Assembly: GCF_010975035.1 (NCBI RefSeq)
Contig: NZ_JAAIUV010000002.1
Location: 186,001 to 250,000 of the forward strand
DNA length: 64,000 nucleotides
Source of the DNA: Neobacillus thermocopriae
Lineage (GTDB): Bacteria > Bacillota > Bacilli > Bacillales > Cytobacillaceae
Reading direction: 5' to 3'
Below the pieces are notes generated by a model. That model worked only from the letters and a program-made list of their open reading frames with translations. It had not been told where the DNA came from and made no database searches. The first letter of the stretch is position 1. Each line of letters opens with the position of its first letter. The translations under genes and the position numbers were made by a program. Shown here in pieces: positions 9,401 to 19,433 of the stretch.

Positions 9401-9417
9401 GTGTCCTGTATTTTTTT
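9384..9417 (+). terminator. Terminator overlapping the cinA stop codon
   Basis: ATTACAGGAC pairs with GTCCTGTAT, with the TAG stop of cinA in the loop region, and is followed by seven T residues. Confidence 0.8.
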
Positions 9418-9559
9418 GTGACAGTAGTCGAATTGTTGAATGATGATAATTTTCTGACATTGAAGCGAAATGCCATTATTATCTCAAAATTCATTAGAAA
9501 TTTATTTTTATATAGTTCAATATGTTTGATTTTTCAAATTTAAAAGACCGGAAAATGGT

Positions 9560-9573
9560 CGAATAAATGTTCG
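9560..9573 (+). promoter_or_regulatory. LexA (SOS) box upstream of recA
   Basis: The 14-mer CGAATAAATGTTCG fits the Bacillus SOS box CGAAC-N4-GTTCG with a single mismatch. It lies 10 bases upstream of the recA -35 element, about 100 bases before the start codon. Confidence 0.85.
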
Positions 9574-9582
9574 TGTTTTTTC

Positions 9583-9611
9583 TCGACAAATAGTAAAAAA
9601 GAGGTTATATT
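9583..9611 (+). promoter_or_regulatory. Sigma-A promoter of recA
   Basis: TCGACA at 9583-9588 and TATATT at 9606-9611 are separated by 17 bases. It lies directly downstream of the SOS box and 62 bases before the recA start. Confidence 0.65.
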
Positions 9612-9672
9612 ATTAATAGGTTTTTTGATTTCAGTCATTCATTTCATTTATTTATAAAAGGAGGAACTATTT

Positions 9673-10713
9673 GTGAGTGACCGCAAGGCTGCCTTAGAAA
9701 TGGCATTAAAACAAATAGAAAAACAATTTGGTAAAGGTTCCATCATGAAAATGGGAGAACAGCAGGAAACAAAAATTTCAACGGTTCCAAGCGGCTCCCT
9801 AGCACTTGATGCAGCACTTGGGGTCGGGGGATATCCTAGGGGACGGATTATCGAAATCTATGGACCAGAGAGCTCTGGTAAAACTACTGTTGCTCTGCAT
9901 GCCATTGCAGAAGTGCAAGCACAAGGCGGGCAGGCAGCATTTATTGATGCGGAGCATGCTCTAGACCCGACTTATGCCCAAAAATTAGGTGTTAATATTG
10001 ATGAATTATTATTATCTCAGCCTGATACAGGGGAACAAGCACTTGAGATTGCAGAAGCTCTAGTGCGAAGCGGTGCTGTTGATATTATCGTTATCGACTC
10101 TGTAGCCGCCTTAGTTCCAAAAGCAGAAATCGAAGGAGAAATGGGAGATTCTCATGTTGGATTGCAAGCCCGCTTAATGTCCCAAGCCCTTCGTAAACTA
10201 TCAGGTGCGATCAATAAATCGAAAACGATTGCTATCTTTATCAACCAAATCCGTGAAAAGGTTGGAGTTATGTTTGGTAACCCTGAGACGACACCTGGGG
10301 GACGTGCATTGAAGTTCTATTCCACAGTCCGTCTTGAAGTCCGCCGTGCAGAGCAGTTAAAACAAGGTAATGACATGGTCGGAAACAAAACTAAGATTAA
10401 AGTGGTAAAAAATAAAGTAGCTCCTCCTTTCCGTACTGCTGAAGTAGATATTATGTATGGAGAAGGTATATCTAAAGAAGGAGAAATCATTGATTTAGGC
10501 TCGGAATTGGATATTATTCAAAAGAGCGGTTCATGGTACTCTTATAATGATGAGAGACTTGGACAAGGACGTGAAAATGCAAAGCTCTTCTTGAAGGAAA
10601 ACCCTGATGTTCGTAATGAAATAGCTCAACAAATTCGTGAACATTATGGTTTGGACGCAATAAAAACGGTTTCTGAGATAGAAGAAGACGAGCAATTTGA
10701 GCTATTAGATTAA
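9673..10713 (+). CDS. recA: Recombinase RecA
   Basis: This 346-residue RecA carries Walker [10 protein letters not shown] near residue 66, the Walker B region [11 protein letters not shown], the loop-2 and multi-functional segment [19 protein letters not shown], and an acidic C-terminus. It drives homologous recombination, LexA co-cleavage and SOS induction. The start is GTG 9673 (MSDRKAALE) after AAGGAGG. It has its own SOS-boxed promoter and a terminator at 10719-10755. Confidence 0.98.
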   Translation: MSDRKAALEMALKQIEKQFGKGSIMKMGEQQETKISTVPSGSLALDAALGVGGYPRGRIIEIYGPESSGKTTVALHAIAEVQAQGGQAAFIDAEHALDPTYAQKLGVNIDELLLSQPDTGEQALEIAEALVRSGAVDIIVIDSVAALVPKAEIEGEMGDSHVGLQARLMSQALRKLSGAINKSKTIAIFINQIREKVGVMFGNPETTPGGRALKFYSTVRLEVRRAEQLKQGNDMVGNKTKIKVVKNKVAPPFRTAEVDIMYGEGISKEGEIIDLGSELDIIQKSGSWYSYNDERLGQGRENAKLFLKENPDVRNEIAQQIREHYGLDAIKTVSEIEEDEQFELLD

Positions 10714-10718
10714 TGTCA

Positions 10719-10755
10719 AGAGCAAAGTCTATTGTCAGGCTTTGCTCTATTTTAT
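10719..10755 (+). terminator. Terminator after recA
   Basis: AGAGCAAAG pairs perfectly with CTTTGCTCT around a 12-base loop and is followed by ATTTTATAA, a weak T tract. Confidence 0.75.
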
Positions 10756-10856
10756 AATTGAATATTTATTCAATAACGCTGATAAAAATACAATAACTTC
10801 CAATAACATACAATTTATTTTTTCGAAATATTTCAAACTGGGATTTTGAGTAAACC

Positions 10857-10885
10857 TTGACAATCAATATTCCCGCCTATACAAT
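10857..10885 (+). promoter_or_regulatory. Putative sigma-A promoter of rny
   Basis: TTGACA at 10857-10862 and TACAAT at 10880-10885 are 17 bases apart, leaving a leader of about 130 bases before rny. The rest of the recA-rny gap holds only the recA terminator. Confidence 0.7.
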
Positions 10886-11019
10886 GGACATGTATATTTT
10901 ACATTTTAGTAATATTTTATTGTGAAAAAGCCTTAGTGCTTGCTGTATGTTGAGTCTAAACAATGTACATGCCGACACTTAAAATGTAACAAAAGTTCAT
11001 AGCAAGAGGAGGTGGAACG

Positions 11020-12579
11020 ATGGAACCAAATACGATCCTCTCCATTTTGCTTGGCCTTATCGTCGGTGCCGTTGTTGGCTATTTTATTCGTAGATCCATT
11101 GCTGAAGCAAAAATTGCAGGCGCTAGAAATGCTGCAGAGCAAATTCTAGAAGATGCTAAACGCGATGCAGAGTCGCTTAAAAAGGAAGCTCTGCTAGAAG
11201 CAAAGGATGAAATTCACAAGCTTCGAACGGAAGCAGAACGTGAGGTTCGTGAACGAAGAAATGAACTGCAAAAACAAGAAAACCGTTTACTGCAAAAAGA
11301 AGAGAATTTAGATCGAAAGGATGAAACGTTAAATAAGCGTGAAATTCTTTTAGAAAAGAAGGATGATTCTCTAAACCAAAGACAACAGCATATTGAAGAG
11401 ATGGAAAGCAAAGTGGACGAGTTGGTACGTACACAACAAGCAGAACTCGAGCGAATTTCAGGCTTAACTCGTGAGGAAGCGAAAGCAATCATTCTTGAGC
11501 GGACCGAGCAAGAACTTGCTTATGATACCGCCATGATGATTAAAGAAAGCGAAAATCGTGCGAAAGAGGAAGCAGACAAAAAGGCGAAGGAAATTCTTTC
11601 GCTTGCGATCCAGCGCTGTGCTGCTGACCATGTAGCAGAGACAACTGTATCGGTTGTTAACCTTCCAAACGATGAGATGAAGGGCCGAATTATTGGACGT
11701 GAAGGACGAAACATTCGTACACTTGAAACCTTAACAGGAATTGATTTAATCATTGATGATACTCCTGAGGCTGTTATTCTATCAGGTTTCGATCCTATTC
11801 GTCGTGAAACGGCTCGCTTGGCCCTTGAAAAGCTTGTACAGGATGGGCGCATTCACCCTGCGAGAATTGAGGAAATGGTCGAAAAATCCCGCCGGGAAGT
11901 GGATGAGCATATCCGTGAAGTTGGTGAACAAACTACATTTGAAGTGGGGGTTCACGGGCTTCATCCAGACCTTATCAAGATTCTTGGCCGTTTGAAATTC
12001 CGTACAAGCTACGGACAAAATGTGTTAAAGCATTCAATCGAGGTAGCACAACTTTCCGGTTTGCTTGCCGCCGAGCTTGGACAGGATGAAACATTGGCCA
12101 GACGTGCAGGTCTATTGCATGATATCGGAAAAGCGATTGACCATGAAGTAGAAGGAAGCCATGTTGAAATCGGGGTGGAACTTGCTACGAAATATAAGGA
12201 ACACCCTGTTGTCATCAATAGTATTGCTTCCCATCATGGTGATACAGCTCCAACTTCGATCATTGCTGTTCTTGTAGCGGCAGCGGATGCATTATCCGCC
12301 GCAAGACCAGGAGCGCGCAGTGAAACATTGGAAAACTATATCCGTCGCCTAGAAAAGCTTGAAGAGATTTCAGAATCCTATGAAGGGGTTGAAAAATCTT
12401 TTGCTATTCAGGCTGGTCGTGAAGTACGGATTATTGTAAGGCCGGATACAATTGATGATCTAGCTGCACATCGATTAGCTCGCGATATTCGCAAGCGGAT
12501 TGAAGAAGAGCTTGATTATCCGGGACATATTAAAGTAACAGTTATCCGTGAAACACGGGCTGTAGAATATGCAAAATAA
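11020..12579 (+). CDS. rny: Ribonuclease Y
   Basis: This 519-residue membrane-anchored endoribonuclease initiates bulk mRNA decay. An N-terminal membrane helix (~5-25) leads to a long charged coiled coil (~30-190), a KH domain (~205-270, [15 protein letters not shown]) and an HD domain with the metal motif [12 protein letters not shown] near residue 365. The length matches B. subtilis RNase Y (520). It is followed by a terminator and ymdB; in B. subtilis RNase Y and YmdB are genetically linked, and RicA, encoded further on in this window, belongs to its specificity complex. Confidence 0.97.
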   Translation: MEPNTILSILLGLIVGAVVGYFIRRSIAEAKIAGARNAAEQILEDAKRDAESLKKEALLEAKDEIHKLRTEAEREVRERRNELQKQENRLLQKEENLDRKDETLNKREILLEKKDDSLNQRQQHIEEMESKVDELVRTQQAELERISGLTREEAKAIILERTEQELAYDTAMMIKESENRAKEEADKKAKEILSLAIQRCAADHVAETTVSVVNLPNDEMKGRIIGREGRNIRTLETLTGIDLIIDDTPEAVILSGFDPIRRETARLALEKLVQDGRIHPARIEEMVEKSRREVDEHIREVGEQTTFEVGVHGLHPDLIKILGRLKFRTSYGQNVLKHSIEVAQLSGLLAAELGQDETLARRAGLLHDIGKAIDHEVEGSHVEIGVELATKYKEHPVVINSIASHHGDTAPTSIIAVLVAAADALSAARPGARSETLENYIRRLEKLEEISESYEGVEKSFAIQAGREVRIIVRPDTIDDLAAHRLARDIRKRIEEELDYPGHIKVTVIRETRAVEYAK

Positions 12580-12607
12580 AGTGGTGCGTATGCGCCGCTT
12601 TATTTTT
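12578..12607 (+). terminator. Terminator after rny
   Basis: AAAGTGGTGCG pairs with TGCGCCGCTTT (G-T pairs included) around a tight loop and is followed by ATTTTTAT; it overlaps the stop codon. Confidence 0.75.
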
Positions 12608-12675
12608 ATGTGAATTTTTATTAATAAATTGATAAAATATGATAATGAGTGAATTTTTTAATGAAAGGGAATAAC

Positions 12676-13473
12676 ATGAAAATACTTTTTATCGGCGATG
12701 TGGTTGGTTCACCAGGAAGAGATATGGTGAAAGAATATTTGCCAAAACTAAAGGAAAAATATCGTCCTCATTTTACGATTATTAATGGGGAAAATTCTGC
12801 TGGTGGAAGAGGAATTACGGAAAAAATATATCGACAATTTTTGGAACAAGGGGCTCAAGCAATAACACTAGGGAATCATGCTTGGGATAACCGTGAAATA
12901 TTCGAGTTTATTGATGAGGCCAAATATTTAGTACGACCAGCGAATTTTCCAGATGGTACTCCTGGGAAAGGGATTATTTTCGTAAAAATGAATGAATACG
13001 AATTAGCCATCATCAATTTACAAGGCCGAACGTTTATGAATCCGATTGATTGTCCATTTAAAATGGCTGACGAATTGGTTGCTCAAGCAAGGGAGCGAAC
13101 CCCTTTTATCTTTGTTGATTTTCACGCAGAAGTAACAAGTGAAAAACAAGCACTAGGTTGGTATTTGGATGGGAAAGTATCGGCTGTAATCGGAACCCAT
13201 ACCCATGTGCAAACCGCCGACCATAGAATTTTACCTGGGGGTACGGCTTATTTAACGGATGTAGGCATGACAGGGCCATATGACGGCATTCTAGGGATGG
13301 ACAGGGAGGCAGTATTAAAACGATTCTTAACGAGCTTACCTGTTCGATTTGAAGTCCCTACAAAAGGGAGAAATCAGTTAAGTGCTGTAGCGATTGAATT
13401 GGATTCAAAAACAGGATTAGCTAAACATATTGAAACCATTTTAATTAATGAAGATCACCCGTTGTACATGTAA
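12676..13473 (+). CDS. ymdB: 2',3'-cyclic-nucleotide phosphodiesterase YmdB
   Basis: This 265-residue metallophosphoesterase is of the YmdB family. Metal ligands are visible in IGDVVGSPGR, NGENSAGGRG, GNHAWD, DFHAE and GTHTHVQTAD. B. subtilis YmdB hydrolyses 2',3'-cyclic nucleotides and affects the biofilm/motility switch. ATG 12676 is chosen because the conserved protein starts MKILFIGD and AAAGGG lies 6-7 bases upstream; the in-frame upstream extension is not conserved. Confidence 0.93.
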   Translation: MKILFIGDVVGSPGRDMVKEYLPKLKEKYRPHFTIINGENSAGGRGITEKIYRQFLEQGAQAITLGNHAWDNREIFEFIDEAKYLVRPANFPDGTPGKGIIFVKMNEYELAIINLQGRTFMNPIDCPFKMADELVAQARERTPFIFVDFHAEVTSEKQALGWYLDGKVSAVIGTHTHVQTADHRILPGGTAYLTDVGMTGPYDGILGMDREAVLKRFLTSLPVRFEVPTKGRNQLSAVAIELDSKTGLAKHIETILINEDHPLYM

Positions 13474-13500
13474 GAGCAAAGGTATTTTGCTCTTTTTTTT
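13473..13500 (+). terminator. Terminator after ymdB
   Basis: AGAGCAAA pairs with TTTGCTCT and is followed by seven T residues; the stem begins at the last base of the stop codon. Confidence 0.85.
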
Positions 13501-13598
13501 GACTTTAAGAAAAATCGAACACAAGCTTCCTAGCGGTTTATACGTTGAATTTTCTCTCCACTCTGATACTTTTTTTTGACCAAGCTGGAATATGTTTC

Positions 13599-13627
13599 GG
13601 AGGATATGAATATAGTAGCAGTGGAAT
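13599..13627 (+). promoter_or_regulatory. Candidate sigma-H promoter of spoVS
   Basis: GGAGGATAT fits the sigma-H -35 (RnAGGAwWW) and GTGGAAT fits the -10 (RnnGAAT), with a spacer of 13 bases, one more than the usual 11-12. B. subtilis spoVS is known to be sigma-H dependent, which supports the reading. Confidence 0.5.
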
Positions 13628-13692
13628 GTTATAACCTGATTTGTTCATGAACTAATCATGCGGAATCGGGATTTTACAAGGGGGAGCTAGGA

Positions 13693-13953
13693 ATGGAAAT
13701 ATTAAAAGTTTCAGCAAAATCTAATCCTAATTCTGTAGCTGGTGCACTTGCCGGAGTTCTGCGTGAAAGAGGGGCAGCAGAAATACAGGCAATAGGCGCG
13801 GGTGCATTAAATCAGGCCGTAAAGGCAGTAGCAATTGCAAGAGGGTTTGTAGCACCTAGCGGAGTTGATTTGATCTGTGTTCCTGCATTTACCGATATTT
13901 TAATTGACGGAGAAGAGCGCACAGCTATAAAACTAATTGTAGAACCTAGGTAA
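13693..13953 (+). CDS. spoVS: Stage V sporulation protein S
   Basis: This 86-residue Alba-fold protein has exactly the family length and near-invariant sequence (MEILKVSAKSNPNSVAG at the start, TAIKLIVEPR at the end). SpoVS is needed for coat assembly and core dehydration and links to septation. It is monocistronic, with a candidate sigma-H promoter 66 bases upstream and a terminator downstream. Confidence 0.97.
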   Translation: MEILKVSAKSNPNSVAGALAGVLRERGAAEIQAIGAGALNQAVKAVAIARGFVAPSGVDLICVPAFTDILIDGEERTAIKLIVEPR

Positions 13954-13998
13954 TGTCTATGATTGGTCTATAGAAAGAGAGAGAGGTTTATCCCATTT

Positions 13999-14028
13999 AC
14001 CTGCTTTGTTTGAAAAAGCAGGTTTTTT
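13999..14028 (+). terminator. Terminator after spoVS
   Basis: ACCTGCTTT pairs perfectly with AAAGCAGGT around a 7-base loop and is followed by a run of T residues. Confidence 0.9.
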
Positions 14029-14431
14029 GTTTTTATGGGCAGTTCTCTACAGTCAGAATGATAGTAATGAAAAAATAAAATTATTATTCTAAAACACTTT
14101 TTTATTGGAAAGTACTAGTGGAACGTTTATAGAATCTATTTAGAAAATGTAAAGGTTTTCAGGTGTTTTACCAATTTTATCCAGCAATTCTAACTATAAA
14201 AATCAACTAGTTTATAATAATAAAAAAATATACATATTTTAGACAATATTTCGTCAGAAAGGGTTGCATTTTTTACTTTATAGGTCTAGAATTGAAAGCG
14301 TTTAGTACATATCCATATCTCTAGTCTTGTCTTTAAGATAAAGGCTAATTTCTAGTGATTTACTTGGAGAAGTGCTACACTATTAATACATTCATTTACT
14401 TATCTTTTACATATCCAAAGGGGTGTAAGTC
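14029..14431. other. Non-coding AT-rich leader upstream of korAB, with a cre-like site
   Basis: No gene is visible in this 400-base stretch. At 14293-14306 the 14-mer TGAAAGCGTTTAGT matches the catabolite-responsive element core TGWAANCGNTNWCA in 12 of 14 positions, the last two differing. If functional it would place the oxidoreductase under CcpA. It lies ~125 bases before korA; no convincing sigma-A pair stands out, so the promoter position is unknown. Confidence 0.35.
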
Positions 14432-16165
14432 ATGATCAATCAACTTTCATGGAAAGTTGGCGGACAACAAGGGGAAGGTATTGAAAGTACAGGGGAAATC
14501 TTTGCAATCGCATTGAATCGCCTGGGATATTACTTGTATGGTTATCGTCACTTTTCATCACGTATTAAGGGCGGTCATACTAACAACAAAATCAGAGTAA
14601 GTACGACACAAGTTCGTTCAATCGCTGATGATCTTGATATCCTTGTAGCGTTTGACCAGGAAACTATTGATTTCAACTACAAAGAGCTTCATAGTAAAGG
14701 CGTAATCTTGGCAGATGCGAAGTTTAACCCGAAAAAACCGGAAGATACAGAAGCATCATTGTATGCGGTACCATTTACAGAAATTGCTACTCAACTTGGA
14801 ACTTCTTTAATGAAAAACATGGTGGCAATTGGTGCTACTGCTGCTCTTTTAGATTTAGATATTCAAGTATTTGAAGAAGTTGTAAAGGAAATTTTCGGTA
14901 AAAAAGGCGACCAAGTTGTGGCTAAAAACATGGAAGCTATTAAAGCCGGATTTGATAATATGTCGGCGAACCTGTCTGGGGTTCGAACCATGCAACTGGC
15001 AAAAGCAGATGGCAAAAAACGGATGTTTATGATTGGTAACGATGCAATCGCACTCGGAGCACTTGCAGGCGGATGCCGTTTTATGGCTGCTTACCCAATT
15101 ACACCAGCTTCTGAAATCATGGAATATTTAATTAAGAAATTACCTGCTTTAGGTGGTACGGTTATTCAAACAGAAGATGAAATTGCTGCTGCTACCATGG
15201 CGATTGGTGCGAACTATGCAGGTGTACGCACACTTACTGCTTCAGCAGGTCCTGGACTTTCTTTAAAAATGGAGGCAATCGGCCTTTCCGGTATGACTGA
15301 AACTCCGCTTGTAATTGTAGACACCCAACGCGGCGGTCCTTCTACTGGATTGCCAACGAAGCAAGAACAATCAGACCTTATGGCAATGATTTATGGTACT
15401 CATGGTGAAATTCCGAAAATTGTAATGGCACCAAGTACAGTAGAAGAAGCATTCTATGATACAGCAGAAGCTTTCAACCTTGCTGAGGAATATCAAGTAC
15501 CAGTAATTGTATTATCGGATCTGCAATTATCTTTAGGTAAACAAACCGTTGAACCATTAAACTTTGACAAAGTTGAAATTAGACGAGGTAAATTAATCAC
15601 AGATGAGCTTCCTGAATTGGAAGGTAAGGCTTATTTCAAACGTTATGAAGTAACAGAAGATGGTATATCCCCTCGTGTTCTTCCAGGTATGAAAAATGGA
15701 ATCCACCATGTAACAGGTGTTGAACATGCGGAGACAGGTAAACCGTCTGAATTAGCGGAAAACCGTAAAGCACAAATGGATAAGCGGATGCGCAAAATCC
15801 AAAATATTCGCTTTAATACCCCAGTTCATAAAAATGTGAAGCATGAAGAAGCAGATGTTTTATTCGTTGGTTTCAACTCTACACGTGGGGTAATTGAAGA
15901 AGCGATGGAACGCCTTGAAAAAGATGGATTAAAAGTGAACCATGCACATATTCGTTTAATTCATCCATTCCCAACTGACGAGGTTCTTCCACTTGTTCAA
16001 TCAGCAAAAAAAGTTGTGGTTGTAGAAAATAACGCGACTGGACAATTAGCCAATATTTTAAAAATGAATGTTGGTCATGCCAATAAAATTGTGAATCATT
16101 TGAAGTATGACGGAAATCCGTTCCTGCCTCATGAAGTTTATTCAAAATGTAAGGAGTTGTTCTAA
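14432..16165 (+). CDS. 2-oxoacid:ferredoxin oxidoreductase, alpha subunit (gamma-alpha fusion)
   Basis: This 577-residue subunit has an N-terminal gamma domain (~1-190, GGQQGEGIESTGEIFA) fused to an alpha domain (~195-577) containing the YPITPASEIMEYL motif. The fused alpha plus a ~290-residue beta subunit is the two-subunit Kor/Por type that oxidises 2-oxoglutarate or pyruvate to the acyl-CoA, reducing ferredoxin. The sequence does not settle the substrate; 2-oxoglutarate is common in Bacillales annotation. It follows AAGGGGTG at good spacing. It occupies the place of tdh-kbl in B. subtilis. Confidence 0.88.
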   Translation: MINQLSWKVGGQQGEGIESTGEIFAIALNRLGYYLYGYRHFSSRIKGGHTNNKIRVSTTQVRSIADDLDILVAFDQETIDFNYKELHSKGVILADAKFNPKKPEDTEASLYAVPFTEIATQLGTSLMKNMVAIGATAALLDLDIQVFEEVVKEIFGKKGDQVVAKNMEAIKAGFDNMSANLSGVRTMQLAKADGKKRMFMIGNDAIALGALAGGCRFMAAYPITPASEIMEYLIKKLPALGGTVIQTEDEIAAATMAIGANYAGVRTLTASAGPGLSLKMEAIGLSGMTETPLVIVDTQRGGPSTGLPTKQEQSDLMAMIYGTHGEIPKIVMAPSTVEEAFYDTAEAFNLAEEYQVPVIVLSDLQLSLGKQTVEPLNFDKVEIRRGKLITDELPELEGKAYFKRYEVTEDGISPRVLPGMKNGIHHVTGVEHAETGKPSELAENRKAQMDKRMRKIQNIRFNTPVHKNVKHEEADVLFVGFNSTRGVIEEAMERLEKDGLKVNHAHIRLIHPFPTDEVLPLVQSAKKVVVVENNATGQLANILKMNVGHANKIVNHLKYDGNPFLPHEVYSKCKELF

Positions 16166-17032
16166 ATGGCCACTTTTAAAGACTTTAGAAATGATGTGAA
16201 ACCTAACTGGTGCCCCGGCTGTGGTGACTTCTCTGTACAAGCGGCATTACAACGTGCGGCTGCCAATGTTGGCTTAGAGCCAGAAAATTTAGCTGTCATT
16301 TCTGGTATCGGCTGTTCAGGACGTATTTCCGGATATATTCACTCTTATGGTTTTCACGGAATCCATGGCCGTGCTCTTCCAATTGCACAGGGAGTGAAAA
16401 TGGCTAACAGGGACCTAACCGTAATCGCTTCTGGTGGTGACGGAGACGGATTTGCGATTGGGATGGCTCATACCGTTCATGCCATTCGCCGTAACATTGA
16501 TATCACTTATATTGTAATGGATAACCAAATTTATGGATTGACAAAAGGACAAACGTCCCCTCGTTCTGCAGCAGGTTTTAAAACAAAGTCAACTCCAGCT
16601 GGATCCATTGAACAAGCGATTTCTCCAATGGAATTGGCTCTTACTGCTGGTGCAACATTTGTTGCTCAAAGCTTTTCAACCGACTTAAAAGATCTTACTG
16701 CTTTAATTGAAGCAGGAATTAAACATAAGGGCTTCTCCCTAATTAATGTATTCAGCCCTTGCGTAACGTATAATAAGGTTAATACTTATGATTGGTTTAA
16801 AGAAAATCTTACAAAACTAAGTGATGTGGAAGGCTATGACCCACATAACCGTGAAATGGCCATGCAAACATTAATGAAATATAATGGATTAGTTACTGGT
16901 CTGATTTATCAAAATACAGAACAAAAATCTTACCAAGAATTAGTTCATGGCTATTCAGAAACTCCACTATCAAAAGCTGATCTAAAACTTGATCAAAGTT
17001 ATTTTGATAAATTAGTAGCTGAGTTTATGTAA
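16166..17032 (+). CDS. 2-oxoacid:ferredoxin oxidoreductase, beta subunit
   Basis: This 288-residue thiamine-diphosphate subunit directly abuts the alpha gene (TAA then ATG), with AAGGAG within the end of alpha. Cysteines for the [4Fe-4S] cluster are in WCPGCGD near residue 16 and GIGCSG near residue 50, with a further Cys in SPCVTYN. ThDP/Mg binding is shown by GGDGDGFAIG followed by MDNQIYGLTKGQTSP. A separate ferredoxin is not encoded nearby. A strong terminator follows. Confidence 0.9.
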   Translation: MATFKDFRNDVKPNWCPGCGDFSVQAALQRAAANVGLEPENLAVISGIGCSGRISGYIHSYGFHGIHGRALPIAQGVKMANRDLTVIASGGDGDGFAIGMAHTVHAIRRNIDITYIVMDNQIYGLTKGQTSPRSAAGFKTKSTPAGSIEQAISPMELALTAGATFVAQSFSTDLKDLTALIEAGIKHKGFSLINVFSPCVTYNKVNTYDWFKENLTKLSDVEGYDPHNREMAMQTLMKYNGLVTGLIYQNTEQKSYQELVHGYSETPLSKADLKLDQSYFDKLVAEFM

Positions 17033-17042
17033 GTAATATTTT

Positions 17043-17080
17043 AAAAAAAATCCCGAGTGAGAATCTCGGGATTTTTTTTT
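17043..17080 (+). terminator. Strong terminator after the oxidoreductase operon
   Basis: AAATCCCGAG pairs with CTCGGGATTT around TGAGAAT; A-rich and T-rich flanks extend the stem, so it may work in both directions. Confidence 0.9.
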
Positions 17081-17225
17081 GCATGGGTGAATGCCCTAGA
17101 TTTGCTATTGTTTTCATATCCATAAAGCTTTATACTATAATAATGTGCAGATAACCCCCAATCTTTATGCACGAAATAAAAATTTTTGAAGATGAATTAT
17201 CTCTAGAAAGGGGATCACATAAATC

Positions 17226-18770
17226 ATGAATGAAAAACAACGATTAGAAGGTCAGCAAGCAGTCGCTGCTAATTCTTCGGACAAAAAATCCGCCAAGGAT
17301 TACAGCAAATACTTTGAACGTGTTATCACTGCTCCTTCTCTGAAAGAAGCGAAAAAACGTGGGAAAGAGGAAGTAAAATACCATAATGACTTTGCTATTC
17401 CAGAAGAATTTCGTGGAATGGGAAATGGCCGAAAATTCTATATTCGAACATATGGTTGTCAAATGAACGAGCATGATACGGAAGTAATGGCGGGTATCTT
17501 TTTAGCTTTAGGATATGAGCCAACTGAGCGCCCAGAAGATGCTAATGTGATTCTATTAAATACTTGTGCGATTCGTGAAAATGCGGAAAACAAGGTATTT
17601 GGTGAGCTAGGACATCTTAAGGCATTAAAAATGGAAAACCCTGATTTATTACTTGGGGTTTGCGGTTGTATGTCCCAAGAGGAATCAGTCGTAAACAAAA
17701 TTTTAAAAATGTATCAACATGTAGATATGATTTTCGGAACCCATAATATTCACCGTTTGCCGCATATCTTAAATGAAGCGTATATGTCAAAAGAAATGGT
17801 GGTAGAGGTATGGTCTAAGGAAGGTGACGTCATTGAAAACCTTCCAAAAGAACGCCGTGGTCATATCAAGGCATGGGTTAACATTATGTATGGCTGTGAT
17901 AAGTTCTGTACGTATTGTATTGTGCCTTATACTCGTGGTAAAGAACGCAGCCGTCGTCCGGAAGAAATCATTCAAGAAGTACGTCAGTTAGCAGCACAAG
18001 GTTACAAAGAAATTACGTTACTAGGTCAAAACGTGAATGCGTATGGTAAAGATTTTGAAGATATGAAATATGGCCTTGGCGATTTGATGGATGAGCTTCG
18101 TAAAATCGATATTCCACGGATCCGATTTACAACCAGCCATCCACGTGACTTTGATGATCACTTGATTGAAGTATTGGCTAAAGGCGGTAACTTAATGAAT
18201 CATATTCATTTGCCAGTTCAATCAGGTTCAACTGAAGTGTTGAAAATTATGGCACGAAAATATACGCGTGAACAATATCTTGAACTTGTAAGAAAAATTA
18301 AAGCAGCGATCCCTGATGTTGCCTTAACAACAGATATTATCGTTGGATATCCAAATGAGACAGAAGAGCAGTTTGAAGAAACTCTATCTCTTTACCGTGA
18401 AGTTGGATTTGAATCCGCTTATACCTTTATTTACTCTCCAAGGGAAGGTACTCCAGCAGCAAAAATGGAGGACAATGTCCCTATGGAAGTGAAAAAGGAA
18501 CGCTTGCAACGATTAAATAATCTAGTAAATGAACTTTCCGCAAAAGCGATGAAGAAATATGAGGGCCAAATTGTAGAGGTTCTTGTTGATGGTGAAAGTA
18601 AGAATAATTCTGACGTTCTTGCTGGTTATACAACAAAGAATAAACTGGTTAACTTTACTGGTCCGAAATCAGCGATTGGAAAAATTGTGAAAGTAAAAAT
18701 TACTGAAGCAAAAACATGGTCATTAAACGGAGAAATGGTGGAAGAATTAGAAGCGGCAGAGGTGAAATAA
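17226..18770 (+). CDS. miaB: tRNA-2-methylthio-N6-dimethylallyladenosine synthase
   Basis: This 514-residue radical-SAM methylthiotransferase adds the 2-methylthio group to i6A37 of tRNAs, acting after MiaA (also in this window). The N-terminal UPF0004 domain has Cys in [20 protein letters not shown] and CGCMSQEE for one cluster; the radical-SAM cluster motif CxxxCxxC is in [17 protein letters not shown] near residue 224. A TRAM domain ends the protein. It is translationally adjacent to ricA (one base between stop and start). Confidence 0.97.
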   Translation: MNEKQRLEGQQAVAANSSDKKSAKDYSKYFERVITAPSLKEAKKRGKEEVKYHNDFAIPEEFRGMGNGRKFYIRTYGCQMNEHDTEVMAGIFLALGYEPTERPEDANVILLNTCAIRENAENKVFGELGHLKALKMENPDLLLGVCGCMSQEESVVNKILKMYQHVDMIFGTHNIHRLPHILNEAYMSKEMVVEVWSKEGDVIENLPKERRGHIKAWVNIMYGCDKFCTYCIVPYTRGKERSRRPEEIIQEVRQLAAQGYKEITLLGQNVNAYGKDFEDMKYGLGDLMDELRKIDIPRIRFTTSHPRDFDDHLIEVLAKGGNLMNHIHLPVQSGSTEVLKIMARKYTREQYLELVRKIKAAIPDVALTTDIIVGYPNETEEQFEETLSLYREVGFESAYTFIYSPREGTPAAKMEDNVPMEVKKERLQRLNNLVNELSAKAMKKYEGQIVEVLVDGESKNNSDVLAGYTTKNKLVNFTGPKSAIGKIVKVKITEAKTWSLNGEMVEELEAAEVK

Positions 18771-18771
18771 G

Positions 18772-19227
18772 GTGGCGAAGTATACAAAAGACGAAATCGT
18801 CGCTCGTGCAAAAGAATTGGCACGCATGATTGCAGAAACTGATGAAGTGGACTTTTTCAAACGCGCAGAAGCAAAAATTCATGAAAATCCGAAAGTGCGT
18901 ATGTTAATTTCCGATATAAAAGGGTTACAGAAACAAGCTGTCAATCTGCAACACTATGGGAAACCAGAAGCATTAAAAAAGGTTGAAGCAAAATTGGCTT
19001 CCCTTGAGCAAGAATTAGATGAAATTCCGGTTGTACAAGAATTTAAACAATCACAAGTTGAAGTCAATGATTTGCTTCAGCTCATTGCTACCACTATTTC
19101 CAATACTGTCACAGATGAAATTATCATTTCAACAGGCGGGGATTTACTCCGTGGTGAAACAGGTGCCAGTTTGAGAAATGGCGGCGCTGCATGTGCAGGG
19201 CATAATGATTGCGATCATGACCATTAA
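18772..19227 (+). CDS. ricA: RicA (YmcA), RNase Y regulatory protein
   Basis: This 151-residue helical protein of the YmcA/YlbF family forms, with RicF and RicT, the Y-complex that steers RNase Y and supports biofilm, competence and sporulation. The start is GTG, one base after the miaB stop, with GAGGTG upstream. The C-terminal tail holds two Cys residues in AACAGHNDCDHDH, consistent with the Fe-S binding reported for the Ric complex. Confidence 0.93.
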   Translation: MAKYTKDEIVARAKELARMIAETDEVDFFKRAEAKIHENPKVRMLISDIKGLQKQAVNLQHYGKPEALKKVEAKLASLEQELDEIPVVQEFKQSQVEVNDLLQLIATTISNTVTDEIIISTGGDLLRGETGASLRNGGAACAGHNDCDHDH

Positions 19228-19232
19228 TGATG

Positions 19233-19273
19233 ATAAGTCAAGACTTTCTAAAAGTCTTGGCTTATTTTTTTTT
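19233..19273 (+). terminator. Terminator after ricA
   Basis: ATAAGTCAAGACTTT pairs with AAAGTCTTGGCTTAT (one G-T pair) with a 3-base loop, followed by eight T residues. Confidence 0.92.
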
Positions 19274-19304
19274 ATCTATTTATCTAAGCATTTGTCCAAA
19301 GGCA

Positions 19305-19405
19305 CACACCTAGACATCCCGCATATGATGAAATCATGAATAAACTTTTTCCAGCATTCCAAGATTTACTTTCACACTAGTCTAGACATTCGCATAGGAT
19401 GAAAT
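19305..19405 (+). promoter_or_regulatory. Duplicated promoter-like motif upstream of cotE
   Basis: Two near-copies of a ~30-base motif lie 71 bases apart: a CACAC stretch, then CTAGACATCCCGCATATGAT (first) and CTAGACATTCGCATAGGAT (second), each followed by GAAAT. Each has AC about 16-17 bases before CATA, resembling mother-cell sigma-E/sigma-K promoters (-10 CATAnnnT). B. subtilis cotE has two mother-cell promoters, P1 (sigma-E) and P2 (sigma-K). Which copy serves which factor cannot be told by eye. Confidence 0.5.
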
Positions 19406-19433
19406 GAAACTGAATGAGGAGGGTTCGCGCGAA

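Noticed and set aside
11177-11488. Long open frames antisense to rny
   Set aside because: They mirror the coiled-coil coding sequence of RNase Y, have Cys/Ser/Phe-rich composition typical of antisense reading, and lack ribosome binding sites.
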